From contig NZ_MRXX01000008.1 in NCBI RefSeq assembly GCF_016642265.1, positions 44,592 through 88,079 of the forward strand: a stretch of DNA of 43,488 bases. Reading direction: 5' to 3'. Under the pieces are notes generated by a model that was not told the DNA's origin, searched no databases, and saw only the letters and a program-made list of their open reading frames with translations. Below, one piece after another: positions 16,196 through 25,346 of this stretch (within the stretch, counting starts at the first letter, position 1; each line of letters begins with the position of its first letter). The position numbers and the translations under genes are program-made. The DNA is from Streptococcus lactarius. GTDB taxonomy: Bacteria > Bacillota > Bacilli > Lactobacillales > Streptococcaceae.

Positions 16196-16846
16196 TCAGT
16201 TGATTTTTTCTACATAGAGTTGTTGGGCGATCACTTGGTTGATCGAAATTTCTTGTTCATGGATAACCAAGTGATAGAGACCTGTGTAGTCATCGTACCG
16301 TTGAAACGCGATGGTATCACCAATTTGGAGATGGATCTGGTCTAAGAATTTTAACAATTCATAGGTGTCATAGACCCTTTGCAGAATATACAGACCAGGT
16401 TGGGTCGTTTCACTGAGACGGTCTTGGTAGGCTTCGACCAGCCGTTCACCTTTTCTTGGAATTGTCCCACCGTGAGGGCAGGTCTTAGGAGTTCCAAGCA
16501 TGTGATCCAGCCGGTCGATGAAATGTTCAGAAACGGTATGCTCGAGAACTTCTGCCTCTTCGTGGACTTCTTCAGTTGTGTAGCCAAGATTTTCCAGCAG
16601 AAATACTTCAATCAAGCGGTGCTTGCGGTAGAGATCAGAGACCAATTGCGAGCCTAGATCTGTTAGCAAATACCCACTAGCCTTGTCCTTCAACAAGAGG
16701 CCCTCAGAAACCATGCGCTTAATCATCTCGGTCACAGCGGGCGGAGAGACCTGCATGCGACTGGCGATTTCCTTATTACTGATTTTTTCTACTTCTGTGC
16801 CAATTTCATAAATGCACTTGAGGTAATCTTCTTTGTTTGGTGTCAT
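16196..16846 (-). CDS. scaR: DtxR-family manganese-dependent repressor (ScaR/SloR/PsaR/FimR)
   Basis: A 216-residue metalloregulator. It has an N-terminal winged helix (EIASRMQVSPPAVTEMIKRM), a central dimerisation/metal domain with the conserved E-x2-H pattern (EAEVLEHTVSEHFIDRLDHML, then CPHGGTIP), and a C-terminal FeoA/SH3-like domain. The family binds Mn2+ and then represses the psa/sca/fim Mn transporter. Its target operon lies 4.5 kb away in this window with a recognisable operator. A TATACT -10 (complement of 16874-16879) precedes it, and GAGGAAAGC is the ribosome site. Convergent with pnuC is not the case: both are on the minus strand, separated by a terminator. Confidence 0.93.
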   Translation of the reverse strand: MTPNKEDYLKCIYEIGTEVEKISNKEIASRMQVSPPAVTEMIKRMVSEGLLLKDKASGYLLTDLGSQLVSDLYRKHRLIEVFLLENLGYTTEEVHEEAEVLEHTVSEHFIDRLDHMLGTPKTCPHGGTIPRKGERLVEAYQDRLSETTQPGLYILQRVYDTYELLKFLDQIHLQIGDTIAFQRYDDYTGLYHLVIHEQEISINQVIAQQLYVEKIN

Positions 16847-16918
16847 GCTTTCCTCTTTTCTTCGCTTACTTCTAGTATATCAAAAAAATCCTCAAAAACG
16901 CTAATGGAGTTCTGAGAA

Positions 16919-16947
16919 TTGTCTCAAACTTCAAAAGATGGTAGTAT
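16919..16947 (+). promoter_or_regulatory. Promoter of the DUF3114-like gene
   Basis: TTGTCT (16919-16924), 17 bp, TAGTAT (16942-16947), 23 bp before the ATG. Confidence 0.65.
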
Positions 16948-16970
16948 AGAAGCATAGAAAGGACGGCACT

Positions 16971-17996
16971 ATGAACAGAAGGGAATTAGCGAGACTAGGT
17001 TGGAGAGAGCATAGTTTAGCCTATCTAGAGAAGCACTTGCAGGGATACAAAGATTCACAAGCCTACCAAGAACAATACCAGTCTGTCTTTTTCTTTGCCA
17101 GTCCTCTATTTCAAAAAATGTGGGAGAAAGAACTTCAAAATTTGGATGAAGTGGCTGCCCAAGACTTGCTGAGGGGAGTCATGAAACTGCTTCTCATGCC
17201 AAGTGACCTGTCCGGAACTTGTGAAGAAACAGCCTTTCTTCTGAGTAGGATAGCTCCAGATTGTCCGCCAGGCTCTGACTTTTGGAAGGCTTTCTCACGC
17301 GTCGTGCAAATCGCCTTTGAAAAGGATCCCTTAGCAGATCAGTCGGGAGATCAGCTCTTGAAACGCCAGGTTCACCAGTTGCGCTACCTACTTTCCAGTT
17401 ACCAAGCCCAATGGATTCGGACGCATGAGGCCAGAGCTGTACAGACTGACGAGGAGGCCTTACAAGCTTACCTACAGGAGGCTAGAGCGATTACGGTGGA
17501 TGCTTATGCAGCAGCTCGTCTCCACAATAAGGTCTCCGTGACATCAGATGGTCACCTTCATTATCCTTCAGGGGCCTCTCAACAAGTCAATTTCAAGATT
17601 CTACTGAATTTCCACACGGAGTATATCCTGGACCAGGATGGCCAATTTCTCAACGAAGTAGACCCATATCAGATTTCTGAAAATGGCATTGTCAATGGGG
17701 CTAGTTTTAACTACGGGTTGGCTAGGGGCCGGACCCATAAGGACTTGGATATTGATCCCGTTAAAGCTTGGGATCCACCTTTTCGAAAGCAGGTCCTCTA
17801 TCAGCAGGGTATTCGCTATCTAGCCCCTAAAAATGATCGCAGTGTCGAAGGCTACTGGAGTCGAAAAGGAGTCTTTGCACAAGGAGGCAAGAGCTACAAG
17901 CAACAAGTGGCACAGCGCGTGCGGCGTTTCCTCAGAGGCATCCCTCGCTTGCGCTGGCGGGTTCTCCTCCAGAATGGACTCCATCGGATTTTATAG
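16971..17996 (+). CDS. DUF3114-like protein, unknown function
   Basis: A 341-residue cytoplasmic-looking protein starting MNRRELARLGWREHSLAYLEKH, with GAAAGGA about 8 bases upstream. An N-terminal helical half is followed by a more conserved-looking part (FKILLNFHTEYILDQDGQ, then NGIVNGASFNYG and RTHKDLDIDPVKAWDPPFRK), which I associate with the streptococcal DUF3114 family. The last 40 residues are very basic (QRVRRFLRGIPRLRWRVLL). The HKDLDIDP segment could bind a metal, but no activity is known to me. Divergent from scaR and separated from tpx by a repeat element. Confidence 0.65.
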   Translation: MNRRELARLGWREHSLAYLEKHLQGYKDSQAYQEQYQSVFFFASPLFQKMWEKELQNLDEVAAQDLLRGVMKLLLMPSDLSGTCEETAFLLSRIAPDCPPGSDFWKAFSRVVQIAFEKDPLADQSGDQLLKRQVHQLRYLLSSYQAQWIRTHEARAVQTDEEALQAYLQEARAITVDAYAAARLHNKVSVTSDGHLHYPSGASQQVNFKILLNFHTEYILDQDGQFLNEVDPYQISENGIVNGASFNYGLARGRTHKDLDIDPVKAWDPPFRKQVLYQQGIRYLAPKNDRSVEGYWSRKGVFAQGGKSYKQQVAQRVRRFLRGIPRLRWRVLLQNGLHRIL

Positions 17997-18031
17997 TAGT
18001 CCTCTTTCGGATTGAAGAAAAAGGACTCTTA

Positions 18032-18169
18032 GAAACTTTCCTTAGGTGAGTACGGACGTCAGCGAACTTCTTCGAAGTTCCAAGACTAATTATTGAGCTT
18101 AAGGTCTCAATAATTCCGAGTGCCTGAAACAATTATGTTCCAGGCACTTTTCTCACGGCGGAAAGTTTC
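18032..18169. repeat. 138-bp inverted-repeat element with internal hairpins (MITE-like or structured RNA)
   Basis: Ends: GAAACTTTCC..GTGAG (18032-18050) and CTCAC..GGAAAGTTTC (18152-18169) are inverted copies. Inside are three successive hairpins: GAACTT/AAGTTC (18064-18080), ATTATTGAG/CTCAATAAT (about 18089-18114), and GTGCCTG/CAGGCAC (18120-18147) followed by TTTTCT. The whole reads as a multibranched fold with a closing stem. It fills the gap between the DUF3114-like gene and tpx. No gene is present from 17997 to 18294. Confidence 0.7.
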
Positions 18170-18265
18170 AGTGTATGTTGAATGAACCTAATAGTGTCCA
18201 CCTCATTTTAATTTTTTTCAGCATCATTTAGGTTCTTTTATGTAAAAGTAGTTTGTCTACGTTCT

Positions 18266-18291
18266 AAAAAGAGGTCGCAGACCTCTTTTTT
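18266..18291. terminator. Bidirectional terminator between convergent genes
   Basis: AAAAAGAGGTC (18266-18276), a 3-nt loop and GACCTCTTTTTT. It lies 3 bp from the tpx stop (minus strand) and also faces the plus-strand gene. Confidence 0.88.
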
Positions 18292-18294
18292 CAT

Positions 18295-18789
18295 TTATCC
18301 CAGTGCTTTGACAGCTTCGATTGCAGCGTCGTAATTTGGTTCGCTGTTGATATTGTCTAGGTATTCAACGTAAGTAACCTTGTTATCCGCATCTAAGACC
18401 AAGACAGCGCGTGCGAGCAAGTGCCATTCATTGATCAAGAGGCCATAGGCTGTTCCGAAGGAATGGTCGAAGTAGTCTGAGAGCATGATGGCATTGTCGA
18501 GCCCTTCAGCAGCACACCATTTTTTTTGAGCAAAAGGAAGGTCAACAGAGACCGTCAAGACGACAGTGTCTTCCAAGTCAGATAAGGTTTGATTGAAGTG
18601 ACGCGTTTGAGTGGAACAGATCCCTGTGTCAATAGAAGGGATCACGCTGAGGACTTTTTTCTTGCCAGCAAAATCAGCTAACGATTTCTTCTCCAGAGCT
18701 GGAGTGATCAATGAAAAATCATGGGCGATTTCTCCTACTTGAAGTTGAGACCCAGTAAAGGTAACAGGATTTCCTAAAAATGTTGTCAT
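18295..18789 (-). CDS. tpx: Thiol peroxidase Tpx
   Basis: A 164-residue atypical 2-Cys peroxiredoxin. Peroxidatic Cys58 lies in [12 protein letters not shown] and resolving Cys92 in KKWCAAEGL. It reduces H2O2 and organic peroxides with thioredoxin, relevant in a peroxide-producing oral streptococcus. The ATG at 18789 is chosen for AGGAG 8-12 bases upstream; the frame runs 40 codons further upstream, into scaA/fimA, without a start site. It lies 80 bp after the Mn-binding lipoprotein gene; a TACAAT (complement of 18814-18819) could give it its own promoter as well as read-through from the Mn operon. Confidence 0.96.
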   Translation of the reverse strand: MTTFLGNPVTFTGSQLQVGEIAHDFSLITPALEKKSLADFAGKKKVLSVIPSIDTGICSTQTRHFNQTLSDLEDTVVLTVSVDLPFAQKKWCAAEGLDNAIMLSDYFDHSFGTAYGLLINEWHLLARAVLVLDADNKVTYVEYLDNINSEPNYDAAIEAVKALG

Positions 18790-18869
18790 AGAAAAGACTC
18801 CTTTTTTATTTTTATTGTACCCTAATGGAGATGAAGGAGCCACTGATTTGTTTAGAAAATCTGAAGGTC

Positions 18870-19799
18870 CTACTGACTCAATCCTTCTGCGATCTTGTCT
18901 AAGTTCCACTTCATCATGCTGTAGTAGCTATCACCCTTTTCTCCTTTTTTGGCAATGGAATCCGTGAAGATCTTTGCATGGATTGGGATATGGGTATCCT
19001 TAGCCACAGTTTTCATAGGACGTTCATCGACACTGGATTCGACAAAGAGGGCTGGGACCTTGGTTTGCCGGAGCTTTTCTACCAGCGATTTAATTTGGTC
19101 AGGTGTGCCTTCTTCTTCCGTATTGATTTCCCAGATATAGGCAGATGGGACGCCGTAGGCTTTGGAGAAGTACTTGAAGCAGCCTTCACTGGTTACAATC
19201 ATCTTCTTCTCTTCTGGGATATTGTTGAATTTTTGTTTGGCTTCTTGGTCGAGCTTGCTGAGTTTTTCAGTATAGGCTGCTAGATTTTTTTCGTAGAAGT
19301 CCTTGTTTTTCGGATCTTTGGCGATCAATTGCTTGGCAATGTTTTTAGCGTAGAGGATCCCGTTTTCGAGATTGAGCCAAGCGTGAGGGTCTTCTTTTCC
19401 AGCTTGGTTTTGGCCTTCCAAGTAGATGACGTCAACTCCGTCGCTAGCAGCGAAATAGTCCTTATTTTCTACTTTATTGGCATTTTTGACCAATTTAGTG
19501 AACCAGGCATTGCCACCGGTTTCTAGGTTGATCCCATTGTAGAAGATGAGGTCTGCTTGCGAAGTCTTTTTGACATCTTCTGGTAGCGGTTCGTATTCGT
19601 GAGGGTCTTTGCCGACGGGAACGATACTGTGCAGATCGATCTTATCCCTAGCTATATTTTTGGTGATATCTGCAAGGATGGAGTTGGTGGTGACCACTTT
19701 CAACTTACCAGAAGCTCCAGAAGAAGATCCTTTGCTACAGGCCAACAGACCAAATAAGAGCGCCACAAAGAGGGCGAGGATAGAAGCGATTTTTTTCAT
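18870..19799 (-). CDS. fimA: Manganese ABC transporter substrate-binding lipoprotein FimA/ScaA/PsaA
   Basis: A 309-residue lipoprotein (LraI family, cluster A-I). The signal peptide ends in the lipobox LLAC with Cys21. Expected metal ligands are visible: His in DPHEYEP, His in EDPHAWLN, Glu in INTEEEGTP and Asp in KIFTDSIA. It binds Mn2+ outside the membrane and passes it to the permease; S. parasanguinis FimA and S. gordonii ScaA were also described as adhesins. Its sequence is very close to the FimA I remember. The start ATG overlaps the permease stop by 4 bp. The operon order is ATPase-permease-lipoprotein, then tpx. Confidence 0.97.
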   Translation of the reverse strand: MKKIASILALFVALLFGLLACSKGSSSGASGKLKVVTTNSILADITKNIARDKIDLHSIVPVGKDPHEYEPLPEDVKKTSQADLIFYNGINLETGGNAWFTKLVKNANKVENKDYFAASDGVDVIYLEGQNQAGKEDPHAWLNLENGILYAKNIAKQLIAKDPKNKDFYEKNLAAYTEKLSKLDQEAKQKFNNIPEEKKMIVTSEGCFKYFSKAYGVPSAYIWEINTEEEGTPDQIKSLVEKLRQTKVPALFVESSVDERPMKTVAKDTHIPIHAKIFTDSIAKKGEKGDSYYSMMKWNLDKIAEGLSQ

Positions 19800-20653
19800 G
19801 TGTTTCTCCTTTTATGAGTTGAAAGAGCGTGCCTGTTCTTTCTTTGCTTAGGAGCGATAAAGAAGCTGATGAGAAAGAAGACGGCAGAAGTGAGGACAAT
19901 ACAAGACCCAACGGCGATGTTGAAACTATAGCCAATAAAGAGTCCCAGGATGGAGGCTAGGGCACCTAATCCGGATGAAAGGAGCATCATGGACCAGAGG
20001 CTATTGGTGTAGAGATAGGCTGTCGCAGCGGGTGTGATGAGCATGGCGACGATGAGAATGGTCCCGACACTTTGCATAGCAGTGACAGAAACCAAGGTCA
20101 AGAGCACCATGAGGAGGTAGTGATAGGCCTTGACCCGAACACCCATGGATTGGGCCAGAACGGGATCAAAAGAAGTGAGCAGCAAGGGACGAAAGAGCAG
20201 GACAATCACCAGTAAGACTGCCACACCAATACCAATGGTCATCCACATATCCTGGTCTTGCACGGCCAAGATATTTCCAAAGAGGATGTGGAAAAGGTCG
20301 GTGGAACTTTTAGCGACTCCAATCAAGATGACCCCTAAGGCGAGGAAAGAAGAAAAGGTAATTCCAATCGCAGTGTCGCTCTTGATGATGGAGTTGCTCT
20401 TGATATAGGTGATGAGGACAGAAGCTAAAAGGCCAAAGACAATGGCGCCAATAAAGAAATTGATGCCCAGGATAAAGGAGAGAGCCACCCCTGGAAGGAC
20501 CGCATGTGAGATGGCATCTCCCATGAGAGACATGCCTCGTAAAATAATGAAACATCCGACCGCACCAGCGACAATTCCGATGGCGATAGCAGTAATAAGG
20601 GCGTTTTGTAGGAAATGAAATTGCTGTAATCCATCGATAAATTCTGTAATCAT
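19796..20653 (-). CDS. fimB: Manganese ABC transporter permease
   Basis: A 285-residue ABC-3 family permease with about eight or nine hydrophobic helices (first [19 protein letters not shown]). The family segment [21 protein letters not shown] is intact. It forms the membrane channel of the Mn transporter with the ATPase encoded just upstream and the lipoprotein just downstream; both junctions are 4-bp overlaps. The C-terminal tail is basic. Its antisense frames are shadows. Confidence 0.95.
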   Translation of the reverse strand: MITEFIDGLQQFHFLQNALITAIAIGIVAGAVGCFIILRGMSLMGDAISHAVLPGVALSFILGINFFIGAIVFGLLASVLITYIKSNSIIKSDTAIGITFSSFLALGVILIGVAKSSTDLFHILFGNILAVQDQDMWMTIGIGVAVLLVIVLLFRPLLLTSFDPVLAQSMGVRVKAYHYLLMVLLTLVSVTAMQSVGTILIVAMLITPAATAYLYTNSLWSMMLLSSGLGALASILGLFIGYSFNIAVGSCIVLTSAVFFLISFFIAPKQRKNRHALSTHKRRNT

Positions 20654-21372
20654 CCGACTCCACCTCCTATAAAGAGTTCATGTCCGTAAGCGGCATGCAG
20701 ATTCTCCTTGGTAAAGGTATCCTCTGTTTTTCCAAAAGCAATTAGCTTGCGATGAAGGAGGAGGACTTGGTCAAAGTAAGCTGGAACCTTGCTGAGGTCG
20801 TGATGGACGATCAGGATGGTCTTGCCTTCTTTTTTCAAGGTTTTTAGTGTCTGCATAATGATGTCTTCGCTGACAGAGTCAATCCCTGCAAAGGGCTCAT
20901 CCAAAAAGATGACATCTGCTTCTTGGACCAAGCAGCGGGCGATCAGGACCCGTTGAAATTGCCCTCCTGAAAGTTGGCCAATCTGGCGATCTGCTAGATC
21001 AAGAAGATTGACAAGCTTCATCGCATTTTCCACCTTTTGGAAATCTTCTTTGCTTTTTCTCCTGAAGATCGAAAGGTGGGGATAGAGACCCAGTGAGACA
21101 CATTCTCGTACTGTGATGGGGAAGTGGAAATCAATAGCTGTTTTTTGCTCGACGTAGGCTACTCGTTGAAGAGCTTGGCTGAGATCTTTTTGATCTAGCT
21201 GGACCTTTCCCGCATGAGGAAGAAGTCCCAGCATGGCCTTGATTAGGGTTGATTTTCCAGCCCCATTGGGGCCAAGAATGCCTAGGATAGTCGGGCCCTG
21301 GATGGTGAGGGAAAGGTCCTCTAGGGCCAGCGTTTGCTGATAAGTAACACGAAGGTTTTCAATTTGAATCAT
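20650..21372 (-). CDS. fimC: Manganese ABC transporter ATP-binding protein
   Basis: A 240-residue ABC ATPase. Walker [10 protein letters not shown]-loop [11 protein letters not shown], signature LSGGQFQRV, Walker [13 protein letters not shown] and the switch His in IVHHDLS are intact. It powers Mn2+ import and is the first gene of the fimCBA/scaCBA operon. RBS AGGAGG lies 10-15 bases before the ATG. The promoter and repressor sites at 21393-21450 place it under the ScaR/FimR repressor. Confidence 0.95.
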   Translation of the reverse strand: MIQIENLRVTYQQTLALEDLSLTIQGPTILGILGPNGAGKSTLIKAMLGLLPHAGKVQLDQKDLSQALQRVAYVEQKTAIDFHFPITVRECVSLGLYPHLSIFRRKSKEDFQKVENAMKLVNLLDLADRQIGQLSGGQFQRVLIARCLVQEADVIFLDEPFAGIDSVSEDIIMQTLKTLKKEGKTILIVHHDLSKVPAYFDQVLLLHRKLIAFGKTEDTFTKENLHAAYGHELFIGGGVG

Positions 21373-21392
21373 GAGTTTCCTCCTTTGATATT

Positions 21393-21450
21393 AATATACA
21401 TGAATAAAAAAATTAAGTCAAGTTAATTTATAAAATAATTTAACTTAAAT
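21393..21450 (-). promoter_or_regulatory. Mn operon promoter with two ScaR/SloR-type operators
   Basis: Minus strand: TTGACT (complement of 21416-21421), 17 bp, TATATT (complement of 21393-21398). Palindrome 1 (21411-21428), AATTAA-GTCAAG-TTAATT, covers the -35 and matches the SloR/ScaR recognition element. Palindrome 2 (21438-21450), ATTTAA-C-TTAAAT, lies upstream toward pepO. Mn-bound repressor on palindrome 1 would block the -35. Confidence 0.8.
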
Positions 21451-21453
21451 CAC

Positions 21454-21482
21454 TTGAAATCATTGAAAAAAGTTCCTATTTT
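21454..21482 (+). promoter_or_regulatory. Candidate pepO promoter
   Basis: TTGAAA (21454-21459), 17 bp, TATTTT (21477-21482). It lies 4 bp from the second repressor palindrome, so the same repressor might affect pepO. Confidence 0.5.
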
Positions 21483-21520
21483 TGATAAGGTTATTACAAA
21501 AGAATGAAAGTGAGAAGATC

Positions 21521-23416
21521 ATGGTACGTTTACAAGATGATTTTTATGATTACGTCAATGGGAAATGGGCTGAAACAGCAGTCATTCCTGATGACAAACC
21601 GTCAACCGGTGGTTTTATGGACTTAGATCGAGACATCGAAAACTTGATGTTGGATATTACTGGAAAATGGCAAAGAGGAGAAGAATTGCCTGAAGACAGC
21701 ATTCTGCAAAACTTTGTCAAATACCACAAGATGGTGGCAGATTTTGATGCACGGGAAGTGGCTGGTGTTGCCCCAGTCATGCCCTTGATCAATGAAATCA
21801 AGGCTCTGTCTTCCTTTGAAGACTATACCAGTAAGCTGGGAGCCTATGAACTAGCTGGCAAACCAAATCTCATGCCATTTAGCGTGTCACCAGACTTTAT
21901 GAATGCCCAAATGAATGTCTTGTGGGGAGAATCTCTTGCTCTTATCTTGCCGGATACGACCTACTATGAAGAAGGCAACGAAAAAGGTCCGGAATTGCTG
22001 GTTATCTGGCGTCAGATGATGGAAAAACTCTTGCCAAAATTTGAATTCTCAGAAGTAGAAATCAAGGATATCCTAGATAAGGTTATTGCGGCAGATGCAG
22101 AATTGGCTAAGTATGTCTTGTCAAATGAAGAAAAATCTGAATACAACAAACTCTACCATCCCTATGAGTGGGAAGAATTCAAGTCCTTAGTTCCAGAACT
22201 GCCACTCGACACCTTCTTTGCAGAAGTAATCGGACAAACTCCAGATAAAATTATCGTGCCAGAAGAGCGATTCTGGAAGGAATTTGCGCCAAAATACTAC
22301 TCAGCAGCCAACTGGGAAACCATTCATGCCAAATTGAAACTCGGAGCAGCCTTAGATTGGACGTCTTTCTTAACCGAAGAAATTCGTGTCTTGTCTGGTG
22401 AGTATGGACGGACCATTACAGGGATTCCAGAACCTCGTCCAAAAGAAAAAGCAGCTTTGGCCTTGGCAGAAGGCCCTTATAGCCAAGCGCTTGGACTCTG
22501 GTATGCGGGTGAAAAGTTCTCACCAGAAGCAAAAGCAGACGTAGAGCATAAAGTAGCGACTATGATTGAGGTCTACAAGGATCGTTTGGAAAAAGCAGAC
22601 TGGCTCGCTCCAGAAACTCGCGAAAAAGCCATTGTCAAACTCAATGTCATCACACCGCATATCGGCTACCCTGAAAAATTACCAGAAACATATGCCAAGA
22701 AGATCATCGATGAGAGCAAAAACTTGGTAGAAAATGCCCAAAAATTGGCTCAAATTTCAATTGCCCATAGCTGGAGCAAGTGGAACCAACCAGTCGATCG
22801 GAGTGAGTGGCATATGCCAGCTAATATGGTCAATGCCTACTATGATCCGCAACAAAACCAAATCGTCTTCCCGGCAGCGATTCTGCAAGCACCTTTCTAT
22901 GACCTTCACCAACCATCATCAGCCAACTACGGCGGAATCGGTGCGGTTATTGCCCATGAAATTTCGCACGCCTTTGATACCAATGGTGCTTCCTTTGATG
23001 AAAATGGTAGCTTGAAAGACTGGTGGAAGCCAGAAGATTACGAAGCCTTTACCGCTCGGACCCAAAAGGTTGTTGATCAATTTGAAGGCCAAGACTCATA
23101 CGGTGCTAAGATTAACGGGAAATTGACCGTTTCGGAAAACGTGGCAGACCTCGGAGGGATCGCTGCAGCCCTTGAAGCCGCTAAGAAAGAAGCAGACTTC
23201 TCCGCAGAAGAATTCTTCACCAACTTTGCTCGCATCTGGCGGATGAAAGCTCGGACAGAGTACATGCAACTCCTCGCAAGTGTTGATGTGCACGCACCAG
23301 GAAAACTCCGTACCAATGTTCAATTACCCAACTTTGATGAATTCTTTGAAGCCTTTGATGTCAAAGAAGGAGATGGCATGTGGAGAAAACCAGAGGATCG
23401 TGTAATTATTTGGTAA
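21521..23416 (+). CDS. pepO: Endopeptidase O (M13 family metallopeptidase)
   Basis: A 631-residue neprilysin-like zinc metallopeptidase. Zinc motif HEISH (VIAHEISHAFD), the third ligand Glu and catalytic support in ENVADLGG, and the NAYYDPQQNQIVFPAAILQ substrate-binding segment are all present. There is no signal peptide, as in other streptococcal PepO, although a surface role has been reported for relatives. The start MVRLQDDFYDYVNGKW fits the family; the upstream TTG-initiated frame is not needed. The ribosome site is weak (GTGAGAAG). It is divergent from the Mn transporter operon, the conserved order in mitis-group streptococci. Confidence 0.96.
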   Translation: MVRLQDDFYDYVNGKWAETAVIPDDKPSTGGFMDLDRDIENLMLDITGKWQRGEELPEDSILQNFVKYHKMVADFDAREVAGVAPVMPLINEIKALSSFEDYTSKLGAYELAGKPNLMPFSVSPDFMNAQMNVLWGESLALILPDTTYYEEGNEKGPELLVIWRQMMEKLLPKFEFSEVEIKDILDKVIAADAELAKYVLSNEEKSEYNKLYHPYEWEEFKSLVPELPLDTFFAEVIGQTPDKIIVPEERFWKEFAPKYYSAANWETIHAKLKLGAALDWTSFLTEEIRVLSGEYGRTITGIPEPRPKEKAALALAEGPYSQALGLWYAGEKFSPEAKADVEHKVATMIEVYKDRLEKADWLAPETREKAIVKLNVITPHIGYPEKLPETYAKKIIDESKNLVENAQKLAQISIAHSWSKWNQPVDRSEWHMPANMVNAYYDPQQNQIVFPAAILQAPFYDLHQPSSANYGGIGAVIAHEISHAFDTNGASFDENGSLKDWWKPEDYEAFTARTQKVVDQFEGQDSYGAKINGKLTVSENVADLGGIAAALEAAKKEADFSAEEFFTNFARIWRMKARTEYMQLLASVDVHAPGKLRTNVQLPNFDEFFEAFDVKEGDGMWRKPEDRVIIW

Positions 23417-23623
23417 ATTAAGATAGGAGAGACGATTCGGTTTACCGAAACTTCCTGCAGAAAAATAGGAAATCAATGCCGCATTCCATGAATGTCAATT
23501 GATTTATCTTTTTTCAAAAGGAAGTAGTCTCGACTTCAATTAGGCAATTGATTGACTTTCTTGACCATGCGGGCCATGCCCACCAGTCAATCTCTCTTTT
23601 TCTCGATGCTCGTGAAAAAACTA

Positions 23624-23676
23624 AAAAATTCCCAAAGCCAAGTTTTAACCTACTGAAACTAGCTTTGGGAATTTTT
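23624..23676. terminator. Terminator between convergent pepO and the activating enzyme
   Basis: AAAATTCCCAAAGC (23625-23638) pairs with GCTTTGGGAATTTT (23662-23675), with an inner AGTTTT/AAACT pairing in the loop. A and T runs on both sides permit use on both strands. Bases 23417-23620 hold no supported gene. Confidence 0.85.
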
Positions 23677-23683
23677 GAATGGA

Positions 23684-24460
23684 TTAGAAATAACAATGGA
23701 TATTATGATCTAGAAAAACTTGCTGGTAGTCATATAAATCTTCGGGATGCAAAGCTTTGACATTTTCCATTTGATAACGTCTTCCAAGTAGTTTGTATTT
23801 ATTCTCGCCAAATTGGTGAAATGGTAGTAATTGTACTTGATCAATATCTAAGGAGTTGAAAAGAGTGGAAAATTCTTCCGCATCGGCAAGAGAGTCGTTG
23901 AATTGAGGTATCACAGGTATACGTAAAACAATTGTTTTTTTCTCTTTAAAGGCGTAATGGATATTTTTAATAATTAAACTATTTTGAACTCCAACTTTCT
24001 TTTTATGTTTGAGGCTATCGTAGTGTTTCAAATCGGTATAAATGAAATCAACATATTGGATCAGGTCAATAAATTTTTCGTGTTCAACAAAAGCAGTTGT
24101 CTCAATGGCAGTGTGAAGACCTTTTTCTTTAGCAGCTTTCAGTAGTGCTTTTGCAAATTCAAATTGGGCAAATATTTCACCACCAGACAAGGTCATACCG
24201 CCTCCAGATTCCTCATAGAAATCAATATCTTTCATAACTTCATTAATAATTTCATCTACTGTTTTTTCTTGTCCAGTTGTCCCGGGGGCTTTAGTAACCG
24301 CATCCAGCATCGGTTCTGGGTTCATTCTCTGTGACTCAGGATTAGAACACCACGGGCAACGTAGTGGGCATCCTTTTAGAAAAACAGTTGTTCTAATTCC
24401 TGGACCATCATGAATACTGAAATGTTGAATGTTGAAGATAATACCACGTGTCGTTTCCAT
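23684..24460 (-). CDS. Glycyl radical enzyme activating enzyme (radical SAM)
   Basis: A 258-residue radical SAM protein. The cluster motif CPLRCPWC (C-x3-C-x2-C) is near residues 31-38, preceded by the activase signature SIHDGPGIRTTVFLKG, and GGGMTLSGGE follows. It uses SAM and a [4Fe-4S] cluster to put the glycyl radical on its partner. The insert between the cluster motif and TLSGGE is short and without cysteines, so the ferredoxin-like extra clusters of many dehydratase activases are absent. Commonly annotated as a pyruvate formate-lyase activase; the partner is almost certainly the enzyme at 28588-31029. It is divergent from the DeoR gene, with its own promoter. RBS GAAGGAG. Confidence 0.9.
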   Translation of the reverse strand: METTRGIIFNIQHFSIHDGPGIRTTVFLKGCPLRCPWCSNPESQRMNPEPMLDAVTKAPGTTGQEKTVDEIINEVMKDIDFYEESGGGMTLSGGEIFAQFEFAKALLKAAKEKGLHTAIETTAFVEHEKFIDLIQYVDFIYTDLKHYDSLKHKKKVGVQNSLIIKNIHYAFKEKKTIVLRIPVIPQFNDSLADAEEFSTLFNSLDIDQVQLLPFHQFGENKYKLLGRRYQMENVKALHPEDLYDYQQVFLDHNIHCYF

Positions 24461-24489
24461 ATCTACTTCTCCTTCTGACTTATAATTGT

Positions 24490-24518
24490 ATTATATATTT
24501 TTTTAGAAACAAAATCAA
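24490..24518 (-). promoter_or_regulatory. Promoter of the activating enzyme gene
   Basis: Minus strand: TTGATT (complement of 24513-24518), 17 bp, TATAAT (complement of 24490-24495). Confidence 0.7.
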
Positions 24519-24540
24519 TTACGAATGAAAGTTTTTATTC

Positions 24541-24570
24541 TTGTGTTTTTTTGAAAATTTTTGATAAAAT
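24541..24570 (+). promoter_or_regulatory. Promoter of the DeoR-SorC regulator operon
   Basis: TTGTGT (24541-24546), 18 bp, TAAAAT (24565-24570), 18 bp before the ATG. It is back to back with the activase promoter, so one regulator could act on both. Confidence 0.6.
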
Positions 24571-24588
24571 AGAGGGGAGGTAAGAAAT

Positions 24589-25332
24589 ATGAAGCGTTTA
24601 GAAGAAATTTTAAAATTAGTTTCTCAGTATGAAAAAATTGATGTCAATACGTTATCCGAAGCCTTAGAAGTTTCAAAAGTAACAATTCGAAAGGATTTGG
24701 ATAAATTAGAATCTAAGGGACTTCTTCATAGAGAACATGGTTATGCTGTATTGAATAGTGGAGATGATATAAATGTCCGTTTATCTTTTCATCATGATAC
24801 AAAAAGAAAAATTGCCCAAGCAGCAGCAAAATTGGTGCAAGATAACGAAACTATTCTTATCGAATCGGGCTCCACATGCGCTCTACTAGCGGAAGAAATT
24901 TGTCAAACAAAGAAGAATGTGAAGATCGTGACAAATTCTTATTTTATTGCAGACTTTATTCGAAATTATGATTCTTGCAAAATCATACTATTAGGGGGAG
25001 AATTTCAAAAAGACTCCCAAGTGACAGTAGGTCCGTTGTTGAAGGAGTTAATCCAATCTTTTCGTGTAAAAAATGCTTTTATTGGTGCAGATGGGTATGA
25101 TGATGAATTGGGCTTTACTGGTAAAGATATGATGCGAAGCGAAGTTGTTCAATATATGTCTCAGGTTTCTGAAAATATAGTGATCCTAACAGACTCAAGT
25201 AAATTTCAAAAGAAAGGTAATGTTAGAAATTTTGCGTTATCTCAAGTTCAACGAGTGATTACGGATAAGGGAATAGCACCGGAGGCGATGAAAAAACTAG
25301 AACAAGCAAGTATATCCCTTACCATGGTATAG
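24589..25332 (+). CDS. DeoR family transcriptional regulator
   Basis: A 247-residue DeoR/GlpR-type regulator: N-terminal helix-turn-helix (VNTLSEALEVSKVTIRKDLD) and a C-terminal sugar-phosphate sensing domain (ESGSTCALLAEEI, then TNSYFIADFI and LLGGEF, then NAFIGADGYD). Members typically repress sugar catabolic operons and respond to a phosphorylated intermediate. GGGAGG lies 9-14 bases before the ATG. The SorC gene starts 14 bp after its stop, so the two regulators are co-transcribed. Likely targets are the activase promoter and the PTS-radical enzyme operon, by location. Confidence 0.92.
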   Translation: MKRLEEILKLVSQYEKIDVNTLSEALEVSKVTIRKDLDKLESKGLLHREHGYAVLNSGDDINVRLSFHHDTKRKIAQAAAKLVQDNETILIESGSTCALLAEEICQTKKNVKIVTNSYFIADFIRNYDSCKIILLGGEFQKDSQVTVGPLLKELIQSFRVKNAFIGADGYDDELGFTGKDMMRSEVVQYMSQVSENIVILTDSSKFQKKGNVRNFALSQVQRVITDKGIAPEAMKKLEQASISLTMV

Positions 25333-25346
25333 TTAGGAGAATAATT

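Noticed and set aside
23548..23760. 70-residue plus-strand frame overlapping the activase
   Set aside because: It crosses the bidirectional terminator and the 3' end of the opposite gene, with no start signal.
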